From: Luteibacter aegosomaticola
Lineage (GTDB): Bacteria; Pseudomonadota; Gammaproteobacteria; Xanthomonadales; Rhodanobacteraceae
Assembly: GCF_023078475.1 (NCBI RefSeq)
Contig: NZ_CP095741.1
Span: 1,922,001-1,986,000 of the forward strand
Reading direction: 5' to 3'
Length of the DNA: 64,000 nucleotides
Position 1 is the stretch's first letter; each line of letters starts with the position of its first letter. The notes under the pieces were generated by a model. That model saw nothing but the letters and a program-made list of their open reading frames with translations. It was not told the DNA's origin and did no database searches. The position numbers and the translations under genes are program-made. Positions 8,458 to 17,315 of this stretch are shown here, piece by piece.

Positions 8458-10566
8458 TTAGCGGACAGTGGCGCCCGGTGCCGCGCCCTGGTCGGCATCG
8501 AGCAGGAACAGGTCGGCACCGCCATCACCCGCGGACAGGATCATGCCCTCGGACAGGCCGAAGCGCATCTTGCGCGGGGCGAGGTTGGCGATGAACACCA
8601 CGTTGCGGCCGACGAGCTTTTCCGGCTCGCCGTAGGCAGCGCGGATACCCGAGAAGATCTGGCGCTTGCCCAGCGTGCCAGCATCCAGTTCGAAACGCAG
8701 CAGCTTGTCCGAGCCCTCCACGAATTCGCAGGCGAGCACCTTGCCGATGCGCAGGTCGAGCTTGGCGAAATCGTCGATCGAGATGGTGGCAGCTTCGGTG
8801 GCGGGTGCGGCGTCGGTCATGGCTTTCGGGGCTTCTTTGGGCTTGTTGGTTTTCTTCGCCTCGGCTTTCGCGGCTTCGCGGGCCTGCTCGGCGGGGCTCA
8901 GGGATTCTTTCGATGCATCGACCATGGCTTCGATCTTCTTGGGATCGAGGCGGCCGAACAGCGGGGTGAAGGCGTTGACGGTGTGGCCGAACAGCTCGCG
9001 GCGCGCATCGGCGAACGTGGCGATCGGCGCGCCAAGGAACGTTTCGGCCGCGGCCACCGTGGTCGGGATGATCGGTTTCAGCAGGCCCGAGAGCAGGCGG
9101 AACGCGTTAAGCGCAAAGGTGCAGACCTGCTGCAGTTCGTCGCGGCGTGCCTCGTCCTTTGCGATGACCCACGGTGCCTTCGCGGCGATGTAGCCGTTCA
9201 CGGCATCGGACATGGCGACGAAGCGGCGCGTGACCTCGGCGTACTCATCGGCCTCATACAGGGCTTCGATGCCCTCGTACTGTGCGAGCAGGTCGCGCCA
9301 CAGCGCAGTGGCTTCATCGTCGAAACGATCGGCCAGCTTGCCGGCGAAATGCGTATTGACGAAGCCCGCCGTGCGGCTGGCGATATTGGCCCACTTGCCG
9401 ACGAGGTGCGAGTTCACCCGCTCCTCGAACGACTTGAGGTCCAGGTCCACGTCGACCGGCGTCGGGCCGAGCATGGTGGCGAAGTAGTAGCGCAGCGCTT
9501 CCGGGTCCAGGCCTGAATCCAGGTAGGTGCGCGCCTGGATGAAGGTGCCGCGCGATTTGGACATCTTCGCGCCGTTCACCGTCAGGTAGCCGTTGGTGTG
9601 CAGCGCCGTAGGCACGCGCAGACCCGCGCCGTGCAGCATGGCCGGCCAGAACAGGCCATGGAAGTTGATGATGTCCTTGCCGATAAAGTGGTGCATCTCG
9701 GCGGTGCTGTCCTTGCCGAGGAAATCATCGAAGTTCAGGCCCTTGCGTTCGCACAGGGCCTTGAACGAGGCGAGGTAACCGACCGGGGCATCCAGCCACA
9801 CGTAGAAGAACTTGCCCGGCGCATCGGGAATCGGGAAGCCGAAGTACGGTGCGTCACGGGAAATATCCCAATCGCGCAGACCGCCTTCGATCCATTCGCC
9901 GAGCTTGGCGACGACGCTGCTATCGGCCGTGGGCTTGCCGCCGGTGTACTTGCCGGCGAACCAGTCGCGCAGGAGCTGGTCGAACTTGCCCAGTTCGAAG
10001 AAGTAATGCTCCGAATCGCGCAGCTCCGGCGTGGCGCCCGACATCACCGAGTAAGGGTTGATCAGCTCGGTGGGGGCGTACGTGGCGCCGCAGTTCTCGC
10101 AGTTGTCGCCGTACTGGTCGGGCGTGCCGCACACCGGGCAGGTGCCCTTGATGTAGCGATCCGGCAGGAACATGTCGCGGGTGGGGTCGTACAGCTGCTG
10201 GATATCGCGGCGTGCGATATAGCCGCCCTCGCGCAGTTTCAGGTAGATCGCGGTGGCGATCTCCTGGTTCTCCGGTGAATGGGTGGTGTGGTACTGGTCG
10301 TAGCTGAAGTGGAAATCGGTGAAATCCGCTTCGTGGCTGGCCCGGATGCCCGCGATGTATTCCTCGGGGGTCTTACCGACCTTTTCGGCCGCCAGCATGA
10401 TCGGAGTGCCATGGGCATCCTCGCCGGCGACATACCAGACCTCGTTGCCCTGCATTCGCTGCGCCCGCGCCCAGACGTCGGCTTCGATATAGCCGAGCAT
10501 GTGGCCCAGGTGGAGCGGGCCGTTGGCGTAGGGGAGGGCGTTGGTAACGAGGATGCGGCGGGCCAT
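8458..10566 (-). CDS. metG: Methionyl-tRNA synthetase
   Basis: About 702 residues. Class I synthetase signatures are HLGH near the N-terminus and KMSKS in AKMSKSRGTF. The zinc-knuckle insert CPVCGTPDQYGDNCENC is the four-Cys type. A C-terminal tRNA-binding (EMAP-like) domain starts near FAKLDLRIGKVLACEF after a Lys/Ala-rich linker and normally dimerises the enzyme. I chose the ATG at 10566 (MARRILVTNALPYANG); an in-frame GTG at 10575 adds three residues, and neither has a strong ribosome-binding site. rsxB starts 24 nt downstream. Confidence 0.97.
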   Translation of the reverse strand: MARRILVTNALPYANGPLHLGHMLGYIEADVWARAQRMQGNEVWYVAGEDAHGTPIMLAAEKVGKTPEEYIAGIRASHEADFTDFHFSYDQYHTTHSPENQEIATAIYLKLREGGYIARRDIQQLYDPTRDMFLPDRYIKGTCPVCGTPDQYGDNCENCGATYAPTELINPYSVMSGATPELRDSEHYFFELGKFDQLLRDWFAGKYTGGKPTADSSVVAKLGEWIEGGLRDWDISRDAPYFGFPIPDAPGKFFYVWLDAPVGYLASFKALCERKGLNFDDFLGKDSTAEMHHFIGKDIINFHGLFWPAMLHGAGLRVPTALHTNGYLTVNGAKMSKSRGTFIQARTYLDSGLDPEALRYYFATMLGPTPVDVDLDLKSFEERVNSHLVGKWANIASRTAGFVNTHFAGKLADRFDDEATALWRDLLAQYEGIEALYEADEYAEVTRRFVAMSDAVNGYIAAKAPWVIAKDEARRDELQQVCTFALNAFRLLSGLLKPIIPTTVAAAETFLGAPIATFADARRELFGHTVNAFTPLFGRLDPKKIEAMVDASKESLSPAEQAREAAKAEAKKTNKPKEAPKAMTDAAPATEAATISIDDFAKLDLRIGKVLACEFVEGSDKLLRFELDAGTLGKRQIFSGIRAAYGEPEKLVGRNVVFIANLAPRKMRFGLSEGMILSAGDGGADLFLLDADQGAAPGATVR

Positions 10567-10635
10567 GATGCTCACGGTCGGCGGTAGGACCGGGGATTAT
10601 GGCACGCCTGCGCTGCAGCGCAGCGGTGAGGAACG

Positions 10636-10730
10636 GTAGGAGCCCACCCTGTGGGCGACGCCGTTCGCGATAGCGCCACAGGGCCTGTGGCGGTGGGGCG
10701 AAAGATGTCGCCCACAGGGTGGGCTCCTAC
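10636..10730. repeat. REP-like element
   Basis: A 95-bp element with 20-bp terminal inverted repeats (GTAGGAGCCCACCCTGTGGG and its complement). The left arm carries CGACGCCGTTCGC and the right arm carries the ATC-type motif. It lies between the divergently placed metG start and the end of the DUF2147 gene. Confidence 0.88.
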
Positions 10731-10735
10731 GGCGG

Positions 10736-11182
10736 TTACTCGTCGCGGACCCATTCCTGGCTGCGGCCGATCAGCGAGAAGCCGATGTAGCCGTGGACGT
10801 CCAGCTTCTTGCCGGCGTCTTCCAGTTTCAGGGTGACCTTGTAGATCTTGCCCTTGGCCGGATCCAGGATCTGGCCGCCGGACCACCCGTCGCCGTCCTT
10901 CTTCAGGCCCCACATGATGGTCATGCCCTCGATGGGCTTGCCCTTGCGGTCGCCATCGCACTCGTCGCAGACGGGGTGCGGGCCCTTGTCGGACTTCAGG
11001 ACCTGCAGCACCTTGCCCTGGAGCAGGCCGTTGTACTCGGTGATCTCGACGATCGACTTCACCTCGTGGGTCTTGTCGTCGATGGTCTTCCACTTGCCGA
11101 CCGGGCTGTCGTTGGCGGCCAGGGCGGGGAGGGCGGCCGTCGCAAGAGCGAGGGCGGCGGCGGTGCGGATCAGGTGCTTCAT
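10736..11182 (-). CDS. DUF2147 exported protein
   Basis: A 148-residue protein with a signal peptide (MKHLIRTAAALALATAALPALAAND). The mature part begins PVGKWKTIDD and contains DGDRKGKPIEGMTIMWGLK and a C-terminal GFSLIGRSQEWVR, which fit the DUF2147 beta-barrel family of periplasmic or surface proteins. The function of that family is not well defined. Two Cys residues form a CDEC motif and could make a disulfide or bind metal. It is flanked on both sides by REP-like elements and looks monocistronic. Confidence 0.88.
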   Translation of the reverse strand: MKHLIRTAAALALATAALPALAANDSPVGKWKTIDDKTHEVKSIVEITEYNGLLQGKVLQVLKSDKGPHPVCDECDGDRKGKPIEGMTIMWGLKKDGDGWSGGQILDPAKGKIYKVTLKLEDAGKKLDVHGYIGFSLIGRSQEWVRDE

Positions 11183-11281
11183 AGGCTCGTGGGCTCCCCA
11201 TACGTTCAGGTACGGCCGGAGCCTGACGAAACCCGCCCCAACCCGTCAAGCTGCAACGCGCCACCACCGGGCGCGCACCCC

Positions 11282-11377
11282 GTAGGAGCCCACCCTGTGG
11301 GCGACGCCTTTCGCGAAAACATCCCAAGGCCCGTGGGGTCTGCGGCGAAAGATGTCGCCCACAGGGTGGGCTCCTAC
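11282..11377. repeat. REP-like element
   Basis: A 96-bp element with the same 20-bp termini as the copy at 10636. The left arm is CGACGCCTTTCGC and the right arm is ATC-type. It sits between the start of the DUF2147 gene and the start of mrp, so it is not confined to 3' ends. Confidence 0.87.
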
Positions 11378-11457
11378 GCGGCGCGAACCCGTGGTGCGGG
11401 GCGGTTGGCCGGGGCGTGCCATAATTGGTTCATCTTAGGATTTCCTCATATCTCCCC

Positions 11458-12543
11458 ATGACCCAAGCCAGCGAAGCCCTGGTGCGCGGTGTTCTCGACC
11501 GCGTCATCGACCCCCATTCCGGCCAGCCGCTCAGCGCCGCCGTCCGCGCCGTGGGCGTGGATGGCGATCGCGTGTCGGTGGATATCCAGCTCGGTTACCC
11601 GGCCGAGGGCTATGTGGCCCAGGCCGCCGCCGAGGCGAAGGCCGCCCTGGAGGCTGAGGCGGGCATTGCCGCGGCCGCGGTGTCGGTGGGCTGGCGGATT
11701 CATGCCCATAAGGTGCAGGGCCAGCTGGCCCCGATGCCGGGCGTGAAGAACATCATCGCCGTTGCCTCGGGCAAGGGTGGCGTGGGCAAGTCCACCGTCT
11801 CCGTGAACCTGGCGCTGGCCCTGGCGGCCGAAGGCGCGAAGGTTGGCCTGCTCGACGCCGATATCTACGGCCCCAGCCAGCAGCGCATGCTCGGCCTGTC
11901 GGGCAAGCCGGTCTCGCCGGATGGCAAGAGCATCGAGCCGATGCGGGCCCACGGCCTGCAGGCTATGTCCATCGGCGTCCTGATCGAGGAAGACACGCCG
12001 ATGATCTGGCGCGGCCCCATGGTCACCCAGGCCCTGATGCAGTTGCTTAACGACACGCGCTGGGAAGAGCTCGACTACCTGATCATCGACCTGCCGCCGG
12101 GCACGGGCGACATCCAGCTCACCCTGTCCCAGAAGGTGCCGGTCTCCGGTGCCGTCATCGTGACGACCCCGCAGGACATCGCCCTGCTCGACGCCCGCAA
12201 GGCGCTGGGCATGTTCCGCAAGGTGGAGGTGCCGGTGCTCGGTGTCATCGAGAACATGGCCACCCACGTCTGCACGAACTGCGGCCATGAAGAGCACATC
12301 TTTGGCCACGGCGGCGGCGCCCGCATGGCCGGGGAGGCCGGGATCGCCTTCCTGGGCGAGCTGCCGCTGGATATCCGAATCCGCCAGCAGTCCGACGACG
12401 GCAAGCCCACCGTGGCCGCCATGCCGGACTCCGACCTGGCCGCCCGCTACCGGGCCATCGCCCGCGGCGCGGCCGCCCGGCTCTCGCTGCAGGCCAAGAA
12501 TAAGGCGATCTCGTTCCCGAAGATCGTTATCCAGAACACCTGA
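11458..12543 (+). CDS. mrp: Iron-sulfur cluster carrier ATPase Mrp/ApbC
   Basis: A 361-residue P-loop NTPase that carries and transfers Fe-S clusters. The N-terminal 90 residues are a MIP18-like domain. The deviant Walker A is ASGKGGVGKST (Lys106 and Lys111), and the cluster-binding pair is Cys272/Cys275 in HVCTNCGH. ATG 11458 gives the usual N-terminus (MTQASEALVRGVL); the open frame extends 11 codons upstream from a TTG. The dcd gene follows after 33 nt and may be cotranscribed. Confidence 0.96.
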   Translation: MTQASEALVRGVLDRVIDPHSGQPLSAAVRAVGVDGDRVSVDIQLGYPAEGYVAQAAAEAKAALEAEAGIAAAAVSVGWRIHAHKVQGQLAPMPGVKNIIAVASGKGGVGKSTVSVNLALALAAEGAKVGLLDADIYGPSQQRMLGLSGKPVSPDGKSIEPMRAHGLQAMSIGVLIEEDTPMIWRGPMVTQALMQLLNDTRWEELDYLIIDLPPGTGDIQLTLSQKVPVSGAVIVTTPQDIALLDARKALGMFRKVEVPVLGVIENMATHVCTNCGHEEHIFGHGGGARMAGEAGIAFLGELPLDIRIRQQSDDGKPTVAAMPDSDLAARYRAIARGAAARLSLQAKNKAISFPKIVIQNT

Positions 12544-12576
12544 TATCCTGTCGCGCTTCGACGAGGGAGACCGTAA

Positions 12577-13143
12577 GTGAGCATCAAGTCCGACAAGTGG
12601 ATCCGCCGCATGGCCGAGCAGCACGGCATGATCGAGCCGTATGCCCCTGGCCAGGTGAAAGAGCGCGACGGCCACCGCCTGGTGTCCTATGGCACCTCGA
12701 GCTACGGCTACGATGTCCGCTGCGCCGATGAGTTCAAGGTATTCACCAACATCAACTCGACCATCGTCGACCCGAAGGCCTTTGATAAAGGCAGCTTCGT
12801 CGACATCAAGTCCGATGTCTGCATCATCCCGCCCAATTCGTTCGCCCTGGCGCGCACGGTTGAGTACTTCCGCATTCCGCGCAACGTGCTCACCATCTGC
12901 CTCGGCAAGAGCACCTATGCCCGTTGCGGCATTATCGTGAACGTCACCCCGCTCGAGCCGGAGTGGGAAGGCCACGTCACGCTGGAGTTCTCGAACACCA
13001 CCCCGCTGCCCGCAAAAATCTACGCCAACGAAGGCGTGGCGCAGATGCTGTTCCTCGAATCGGATGAGGTCTGCGAGGTCTCGTACGCCGATCGCGGCGG
13101 CAAGTACCAGGGCCAGCGCGGCGTCACCCTGCCGAGCACCTGA
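12577..13143 (+). CDS. dcd: dCTP deaminase
   Basis: A 188-residue homotrimeric enzyme converting dCTP to dUTP for dTTP synthesis. The conserved core [17 protein letters not shown] holds catalytic Glu137, and the C-terminal [10 protein letters not shown] closes the active site. It starts with GTG at 12577 after GAGGGAGA, at the right N-terminus ([13 protein letters not shown]). Length matches the E. coli enzyme closely, which indicates a monofunctional deaminase rather than the bifunctional deaminase-dUTPase. Confidence 0.97.
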   Translation: MSIKSDKWIRRMAEQHGMIEPYAPGQVKERDGHRLVSYGTSSYGYDVRCADEFKVFTNINSTIVDPKAFDKGSFVDIKSDVCIIPPNSFALARTVEYFRIPRNVLTICLGKSTYARCGIIVNVTPLEPEWEGHVTLEFSNTTPLPAKIYANEGVAQMLFLESDEVCEVSYADRGGKYQGQRGVTLPST

Positions 13144-13229
13144 ACGCCTTCACGGTCGCATCCGCGCCCGACACCCGGGCGCGGTAGACTCGCCTTTTCC
13201 GCCCGTACCAACGATCCACGGAGACACGC

Positions 13230-13730
13230 ATGACCCGAGTTCCCACCCTGATGACCCGCATCGTTGGCGCGCTGTTCCTGGCCAGCATGCTCGTGCTTGC
13301 CGGTTGCCATCGTGGCGCGTCGAAGAACGACGTGATCGCCACCAGCGCCGAGCAGGGCAAGTTTGATTACACGCTGAAGGCGTTCAAGAGCGGCCAGTTC
13401 GAGACGATGGATGGCGCCGTGCTCTCCGCCGCCGATGCCGGCAGCCACTTCGCCTACCTGAAGGACACCGGCAAGCTGCCGAAGACCGTCCTTCTGCTCC
13501 CGAGCGACGATTCGAAGATCCGCGACAACCATCTCGGCTTCATGGCCCGCATGGCGCTGGATTACGGCTTTGCCGTGTACTACGACAAGAAGGGCGAACT
13601 CGTCCGCCTGAACGCCGTGGAAAGCGAAGCCCGCCAGCTGGAAGACACCCCGCACAAGGCCGACCTGCCCGATCGCATGAAGGGCAAGGAAGCGTCCAGC
13701 GGCGCATACGACCCGCAGACGCAGCAATAA
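13230..13730 (+). CDS. Putative lipoprotein, unknown function
   Basis: A 166-residue protein with a type II signal peptide ending in the lipobox LAGC, so Cys29 would be lipidated. The mature part begins with a Lys/Asp-rich stretch and contains a possible globular domain (LKDTGKLPKTVLLLPSDDSK, then IRDNHLGFMARMALDYGF). No Asp follows the lipidated Cys, so outer-membrane sorting is likely. I did not recognise the family. It is followed at once by a strong terminator. Confidence 0.8.
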   Translation: MTRVPTLMTRIVGALFLASMLVLAGCHRGASKNDVIATSAEQGKFDYTLKAFKSGQFETMDGAVLSAADAGSHFAYLKDTGKLPKTVLLLPSDDSKIRDNHLGFMARMALDYGFAVYYDKKGELVRLNAVESEARQLEDTPHKADLPDRMKGKEASSGAYDPQTQQ

Positions 13731-13764
13731 AAAAGAAGGCCGGCGAAAGCCGGCCTTCTTTTTT
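13731..13764. terminator. Rho-independent terminator, bidirectional shape
   Basis: A 10-bp GC-rich stem (GAAGGCCGGC paired with GCCGGCCTTC) with a GAAA tetraloop at 13735-13758 is flanked by A-tract and T-tract. It starts directly after the lipoprotein's TAA, and its symmetry would also allow termination on the opposite strand. Confidence 0.93.
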
Positions 13765-13766
13765 AC

Positions 13767-13860
13767 GTAGGAGCGCACCCTGTGCGCGACATCTTTCGCC
13801 CCACCGCCCACGCCCTGTGGCTCTTTCGCGAACGGCGTCGCCCACAGGGTGGGCTCCTAC
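13767..13860. repeat. REP-like element
   Basis: A 94-bp copy with an ATC-type left arm (GTAGGAGCGCACCCTGTGCG, CGACATCTTTCGC) and a GCC-type right arm. It is the first of two copies separated by 34 bp. Confidence 0.88.
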
Positions 13861-13894
13861 AAAGCGTCTGCGTCGGCCGCCAGGCGTTGCTCTT

Positions 13895-13988
13895 GTAGGA
13901 GCGCACCCTGTGCGCGACATCTTTCGCCCCACCGCTCAGGCCCTGTGGCTCTTCCGCGAACGGCGTCGCCCACAGGGTGGGCTCCTAC
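13895..13988. repeat. REP-like element
   Basis: A 94-bp copy nearly identical to that at 13767 and in the same orientation, in the convergent gap before the HIT gene. The close match points to recent duplication or gene conversion. Confidence 0.88.
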
Positions 13989-14007
13989 AGAACGTCCTTG
14001 CGTGCGA

Positions 14008-14418
14008 TCAGCCTGACAACAGCGTGTTACGCAACTGGCTGACTACAGCCTCGATGTCGGCATAAGGCTCAGCCTTCCCCGATCCCCAAACCGGCCCGGG
14101 CCACGCCGCATCACCTTCCACACGCGCCACGACATGCACGTGCAGTTGGCGCACGATATTTCCCAGCGCCCCGATATTGAGCTTGTCGCAAGGCGCCACG
14201 GCCCGCAGCGCCGCGCCAGCGAGATCCACCTCGCGCCACAACGCGGCCCGGTCGGCCTCGGCCAGATCGGCCACTTCCGAAAGCCCCGCCTGCCGCGGCA
14301 CCAGCACCAGCCAGGCGAACCGGCTATCGCGCATCAGCAGCACCCGGCACAGTGGCAGGTCGCCGACGACGACGGTGTCGCCGGCAAGCCGAGGATCCAG
14401 TTCGAACGGAATACTCAT
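14008..14418 (-). CDS. HIT-domain nucleotide hydrolase
   Basis: A 136-residue protein. The HIT site appears as QLHVHVVAR (Gln91, His93, His95), so the first histidine of the HxHxH motif is Gln while the central histidines are kept. Such proteins hydrolyse nucleoside phosphoramidates or dinucleoside polyphosphates. ATG 14418 overlaps the TGA of the dienelactone hydrolase gene upstream, so the two are coupled. The actual substrate is unknown. Confidence 0.85.
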   Translation of the reverse strand: MSIPFELDPRLAGDTVVVGDLPLCRVLLMRDSRFAWLVLVPRQAGLSEVADLAEADRAALWREVDLAGAALRAVAPCDKLNIGALGNIVRQLHVHVVARVEGDAAWPGPVWGSGKAEPYADIEAVVSQLRNTLLSG

Positions 14419-15086
14419 GCCAGTTCGCGGCCAAAGAACGCCAGGGTGCGCTCCCATGCCAGCTTCGCGCTCGGCTCGTCATAGCTGCCGCGCACATCGC
14501 AATTGAAGCCATGGTCGGCCGGATACACCCAGGTATCCATTTCCGGCTTCAGCTCGCGATGCTTCTCCACCATCTCCGGCGGGATCGAGTGGTCGCGCTC
14601 GCCGAAGTGGAAGATGACATTGGCCTTCGCCGGCTCGGTCAGGAACGGCACGTTGCGCGAGCCGTAATAGCTGGAAGAGGGCAGGCCCAGGCGAAGGGCG
14701 GCGAGGGCTGCCACGGTGCCGCCCCAGCAATAGCCGACCGTGCCGACCTTCACCTTGTATGTGTCAGCCAGCCACGCGGCGGCGATCGCCACATCCTGCT
14801 GGGGGCGGAGCAGGCCCAGCTCGGCGACCATCTTCACGCCCTTGGTCATGCCTTCCTGGTCGTAGCCGGTCTCCACGCCTTTCTCGACGGGATCGAACAG
14901 CGCCGGCGCAATCGCCACGTAACCCTCGGCCGCAAACCGGTCCGCGACGCTGCGGATATGCGCATTCACCCCGAAAATCTCCTGGATCACCACGATGCCG
15001 CCCCTGGGCGTACCCTCGGGCTCGGCCAGATAGGCATCCATGCTTTCGTGCGGGCGGGATGTATCGAGGATCAGGGTGCGGCCCAT
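14415..15086 (-). CDS. Dienelactone hydrolase family protein
   Basis: A 223-residue alpha/beta hydrolase. The family triad is visible as Cys120 in GYCWGG, Asp165 in GERDHSIP and His192 in ADHGFNC, with Glu36 in VIQEIFGV. Dienelactone hydrolase opens lactones in chloroaromatic degradation, but no aromatic pathway is nearby, so a general lactonase or esterase role is more likely. A GGAG precedes ATG 15086; the long upstream open frame lacks family similarity and was not used. Confidence 0.9.
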   Translation of the reverse strand: MGRTLILDTSRPHESMDAYLAEPEGTPRGGIVVIQEIFGVNAHIRSVADRFAAEGYVAIAPALFDPVEKGVETGYDQEGMTKGVKMVAELGLLRPQQDVAIAAAWLADTYKVKVGTVGYCWGGTVAALAALRLGLPSSSYYGSRNVPFLTEPAKANVIFHFGERDHSIPPEMVEKHRELKPEMDTWVYPADHGFNCDVRGSYDEPSAKLAWERTLAFFGRELA

Positions 15087-15205
15087 GGGGAGCTCCGGGT
15101 GGGGTTGGGAGTAATTCGCTAAGCTTACCCGTCCAAGTGGTAAACGTTTGGACAAGAAGCGCGCCACTCGCGGGCGTCGGGGACCATGGAGAAGGCGCAA
15201 TACCG

Positions 15206-15628
15206 ATGAACGATGACCGCGATCCGTCCGCCTCCGCCGACATCTCGCCGGTCGGCTGGTACGTCGGCTCCTACCTCCTTCGCTTCGTCGAAGTCGATGA
15301 GCCAGGCAACGAGGAGCCCGATTCACGTTTCCTGGCGTGGGAAAATACCGTCATCGTGCGGGCCCGAGATCTGGACGAGGCGTTCCGGAAGATTGAACTG
15401 CTGGGGATGCAGGGCACGGAGCCGTACCAGGGCGGTCCAGAAGGCGTGCCGGTCCGGTGGATCTTCGAAGGCATTACCGATCTGTTGCCCATCTACGAGC
15501 CGTTGGAAGACGGCGCGGAAATCATGTGGGAAGAGCACGATGCCGAGAGCCTGAGGAGCCTCAGGGAACGGTCCATGTCACTTGAGCAAATCCGGGAGCG
15601 ATTTCGCCGTGACAAGGGGCGCTCGTGA
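15206..15628 (+). CDS. DUF4288-type protein
   Basis: A 140-residue acidic cytosolic protein. The N-terminal half (GWYVGSYLLRFVE, then a WENTVIVRA strand) fits the DUF4288 family, small proteins of unknown role often found in accessory regions. The C-terminal tail is charged and helical (SLEQIRERFRRDKG). The next gene starts 40 nt after its stop. This is the first gene of a patch with lower GC than its neighbours. Confidence 0.7.
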   Translation: MNDDRDPSASADISPVGWYVGSYLLRFVEVDEPGNEEPDSRFLAWENTVIVRARDLDEAFRKIELLGMQGTEPYQGGPEGVPVRWIFEGITDLLPIYEPLEDGAEIMWEEHDAESLRSLRERSMSLEQIRERFRRDKGRS

Positions 15629-15668
15629 ATTCGGGGCGCGTAAAAAAATGGCTGAACTAAGGAGCGAT

Positions 15669-15992
15669 ATGGACCAGGCTGCGAGCTACTGGGAGGGAGA
15701 AATCGAGATCAGTGTCGAGCCGCATGAAATGCGGATGAGTCATTGGGTCTACGCGCCGAAAGTTACTGACATTTCCGCAGGGCGGGTGTTGTTCGATCTG
15801 ACGGGAAAGCTTTGGGATCTGACGGCTGTCACCGAGACTGAGGAGTCGCTTCTCCTGCGTCTGAGGAAGTATCCCGGCGACCGCCCAGAAGTAGATTTGC
15901 TGATTCAGCGGAACGGTCGAGGGCTATTGATCTCGGCACAGCCTGTCGACGAAGCGGAAATCGAGCGATACCTCGACGCCGCCATGGCGTGA
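15669..15992 (+). CDS. Small protein of unknown function
   Basis: A 107-residue acidic protein. I chose ATG 15669 because GGAG lies six bases upstream; an in-frame ATG at 15648 is possible. The sequence looks like an all-beta fold (WDLTAVTETEESLLLRLRKY, then VDLLIQRNGRGLLI) and ends EIERYLDAAMA. It could be an immunity-like or stress-linked protein, but no family was recognised. It probably shares a transcript with the DUF4288 gene. Confidence 0.6.
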   Translation: MDQAASYWEGEIEISVEPHEMRMSHWVYAPKVTDISAGRVLFDLTGKLWDLTAVTETEESLLLRLRKYPGDRPEVDLLIQRNGRGLLISAQPVDEAEIERYLDAAMA

Positions 15993-16079
15993 AGGGGGCC
16001 GGGGCTCACACTTCGGGGTGGCGGGTTTTACGGTGATGCCTATGGCATGCTTACGCCCCGGGCTATCAGGGAGAGAGCA

Positions 16080-17147
16080 ATGAAGACATGGCTTGTCATC
16101 GTCGGCGTCTTATTCGCGGCCACTGGGCCTGCGTACGCTAACGATCTGCAGGGGGCGCTGGACGCGCAGCTCAAGGCAAATGCCCTGGGTCACGGCATTC
16201 CAGCCCAGGCGGTACGCGTTACCCACAATAATGAGCTCATCTATGAAGGAGCCTCAGGGACGACGGTCATGGGTGGTGGCAAACCCATCACCCGGGATAC
16301 GCCATTCCCCATTTATTCGGTGAGCAAGCTGTTCACCAATACGCTGGTCCTGCAGCTTGCGGAAGAGGGCAAGATCGACTTGGCCGCCCCAGCGTCGCGT
16401 TATGTCCCGAACCTCCCCGATGCATGGCGTTCCATTCGCATCGAGCACTTCATGAACCATGTGACAGGGCTGCCGAACTTCTTTGATCCGCAACATATGG
16501 ATCGACCGTTTCCGCCGACACTCGATGCGGCTTTTGCGGCTGTAAGCAAAATGCCCGTTACGTCGGCTCCCGATGTGCAGACACGCTATTCGGGCACAAA
16601 CTATCTCGTCCTTGAGGCGGTTCTTCAGAACGTCACGCACAAGTCGTATCGGGCTCTGGTCGATGAGCGGGTTATCCAGCGACTGGGTCTGCACCATACC
16701 TCCCTGGATATGTCGCACCCACCTGCCGGCATGGTCGAGAGTTACCACGCGGAAAATGGTCGTGCGGTTGTCGACCCGCCAGTGAAGTGGCCTGATTACG
16801 CGATCGCCCAGGGGTGCATCGTTTCAACGCTGGCGGACATGGATACGTTCATGTCTGCCATCGCCGATGGCAAGCTCGTTTCGCAAGCCGCGCTAGTGAA
16901 ACACTGGCATCTCTATCAGTTTGCGAATGGCAACCAAGGTGGCTTTGCCTCGGGTTGGGACTATGGTGAAGAAGGGCGCTGGCATGAACTGGGCCATGAC
17001 GGCGGCACCAAGGTTCGCGTCCGCATCCTGTACGGTGCGAATCTGGACGACCACTACGTGATTACCTACCTGACCAACGGAAACAGCGACGATGTGTGGT
17101 CAGGGACCCTGGTCAATTCGGTGCAGGTCCTCGCCGTGCCGCGGTAA
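16080..17147 (+). CDS. Serine hydrolase, beta-lactamase/class C-like fold
   Basis: A 355-residue secreted protein with signal peptide MKTWLVIVGVLFAATGPAYA. The catalytic SxxK motif is SVSK (Ser80, Lys83). An RYSGTNY stretch stands where the YxN motif is expected, and HDGGTKV supplies the third motif. Such proteins are D-Ala peptidases, esterases or peptide amidases, and few are true beta-lactamases. ATG 16080 follows GGGAGAGAG. Sampled GC is about 55-58 %, against about 63-65 % in flanking genes, which suggests separate acquisition. Confidence 0.88.
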   Translation: MKTWLVIVGVLFAATGPAYANDLQGALDAQLKANALGHGIPAQAVRVTHNNELIYEGASGTTVMGGGKPITRDTPFPIYSVSKLFTNTLVLQLAEEGKIDLAAPASRYVPNLPDAWRSIRIEHFMNHVTGLPNFFDPQHMDRPFPPTLDAAFAAVSKMPVTSAPDVQTRYSGTNYLVLEAVLQNVTHKSYRALVDERVIQRLGLHHTSLDMSHPPAGMVESYHAENGRAVVDPPVKWPDYAIAQGCIVSTLADMDTFMSAIADGKLVSQAALVKHWHLYQFANGNQGGFASGWDYGEEGRWHELGHDGGTKVRVRILYGANLDDHYVITYLTNGNSDDVWSGTLVNSVQVLAVPR

Positions 17148-17278
17148 CGGTGCAGTCCGGCGGGAGCCCTCCGGGCGGTCGGAAGATCTGGGGTCTTGGG
17201 GCTAGGCACCAAAGATTAGTCTCTGGCTTGATGAGATCAATACCCGCCCCGCTTCCCCAGCAAGCCACCCGCTCCGGC

Positions 17279-17284
17279 TATAAT
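17279..17284 (+). promoter_or_regulatory. Candidate -10 box of rimO
   Basis: A consensus TATAAT lies 31 nt before the rimO start. No good -35 hexamer is seen at the usual spacing, so this is a weak call from a single element. Confidence 0.35.
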
Positions 17285-17315
17285 GCCCGGTTTCCCACCC
17301 CCGGTACCCACGGCA

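Noticed and set aside
4535..13988. CRISPR-like array of GTAGGAGC repeats
   Set aside because: The copies are scattered between genes, form inverted pairs and lack unique spacers of equal size; no cas genes are present.
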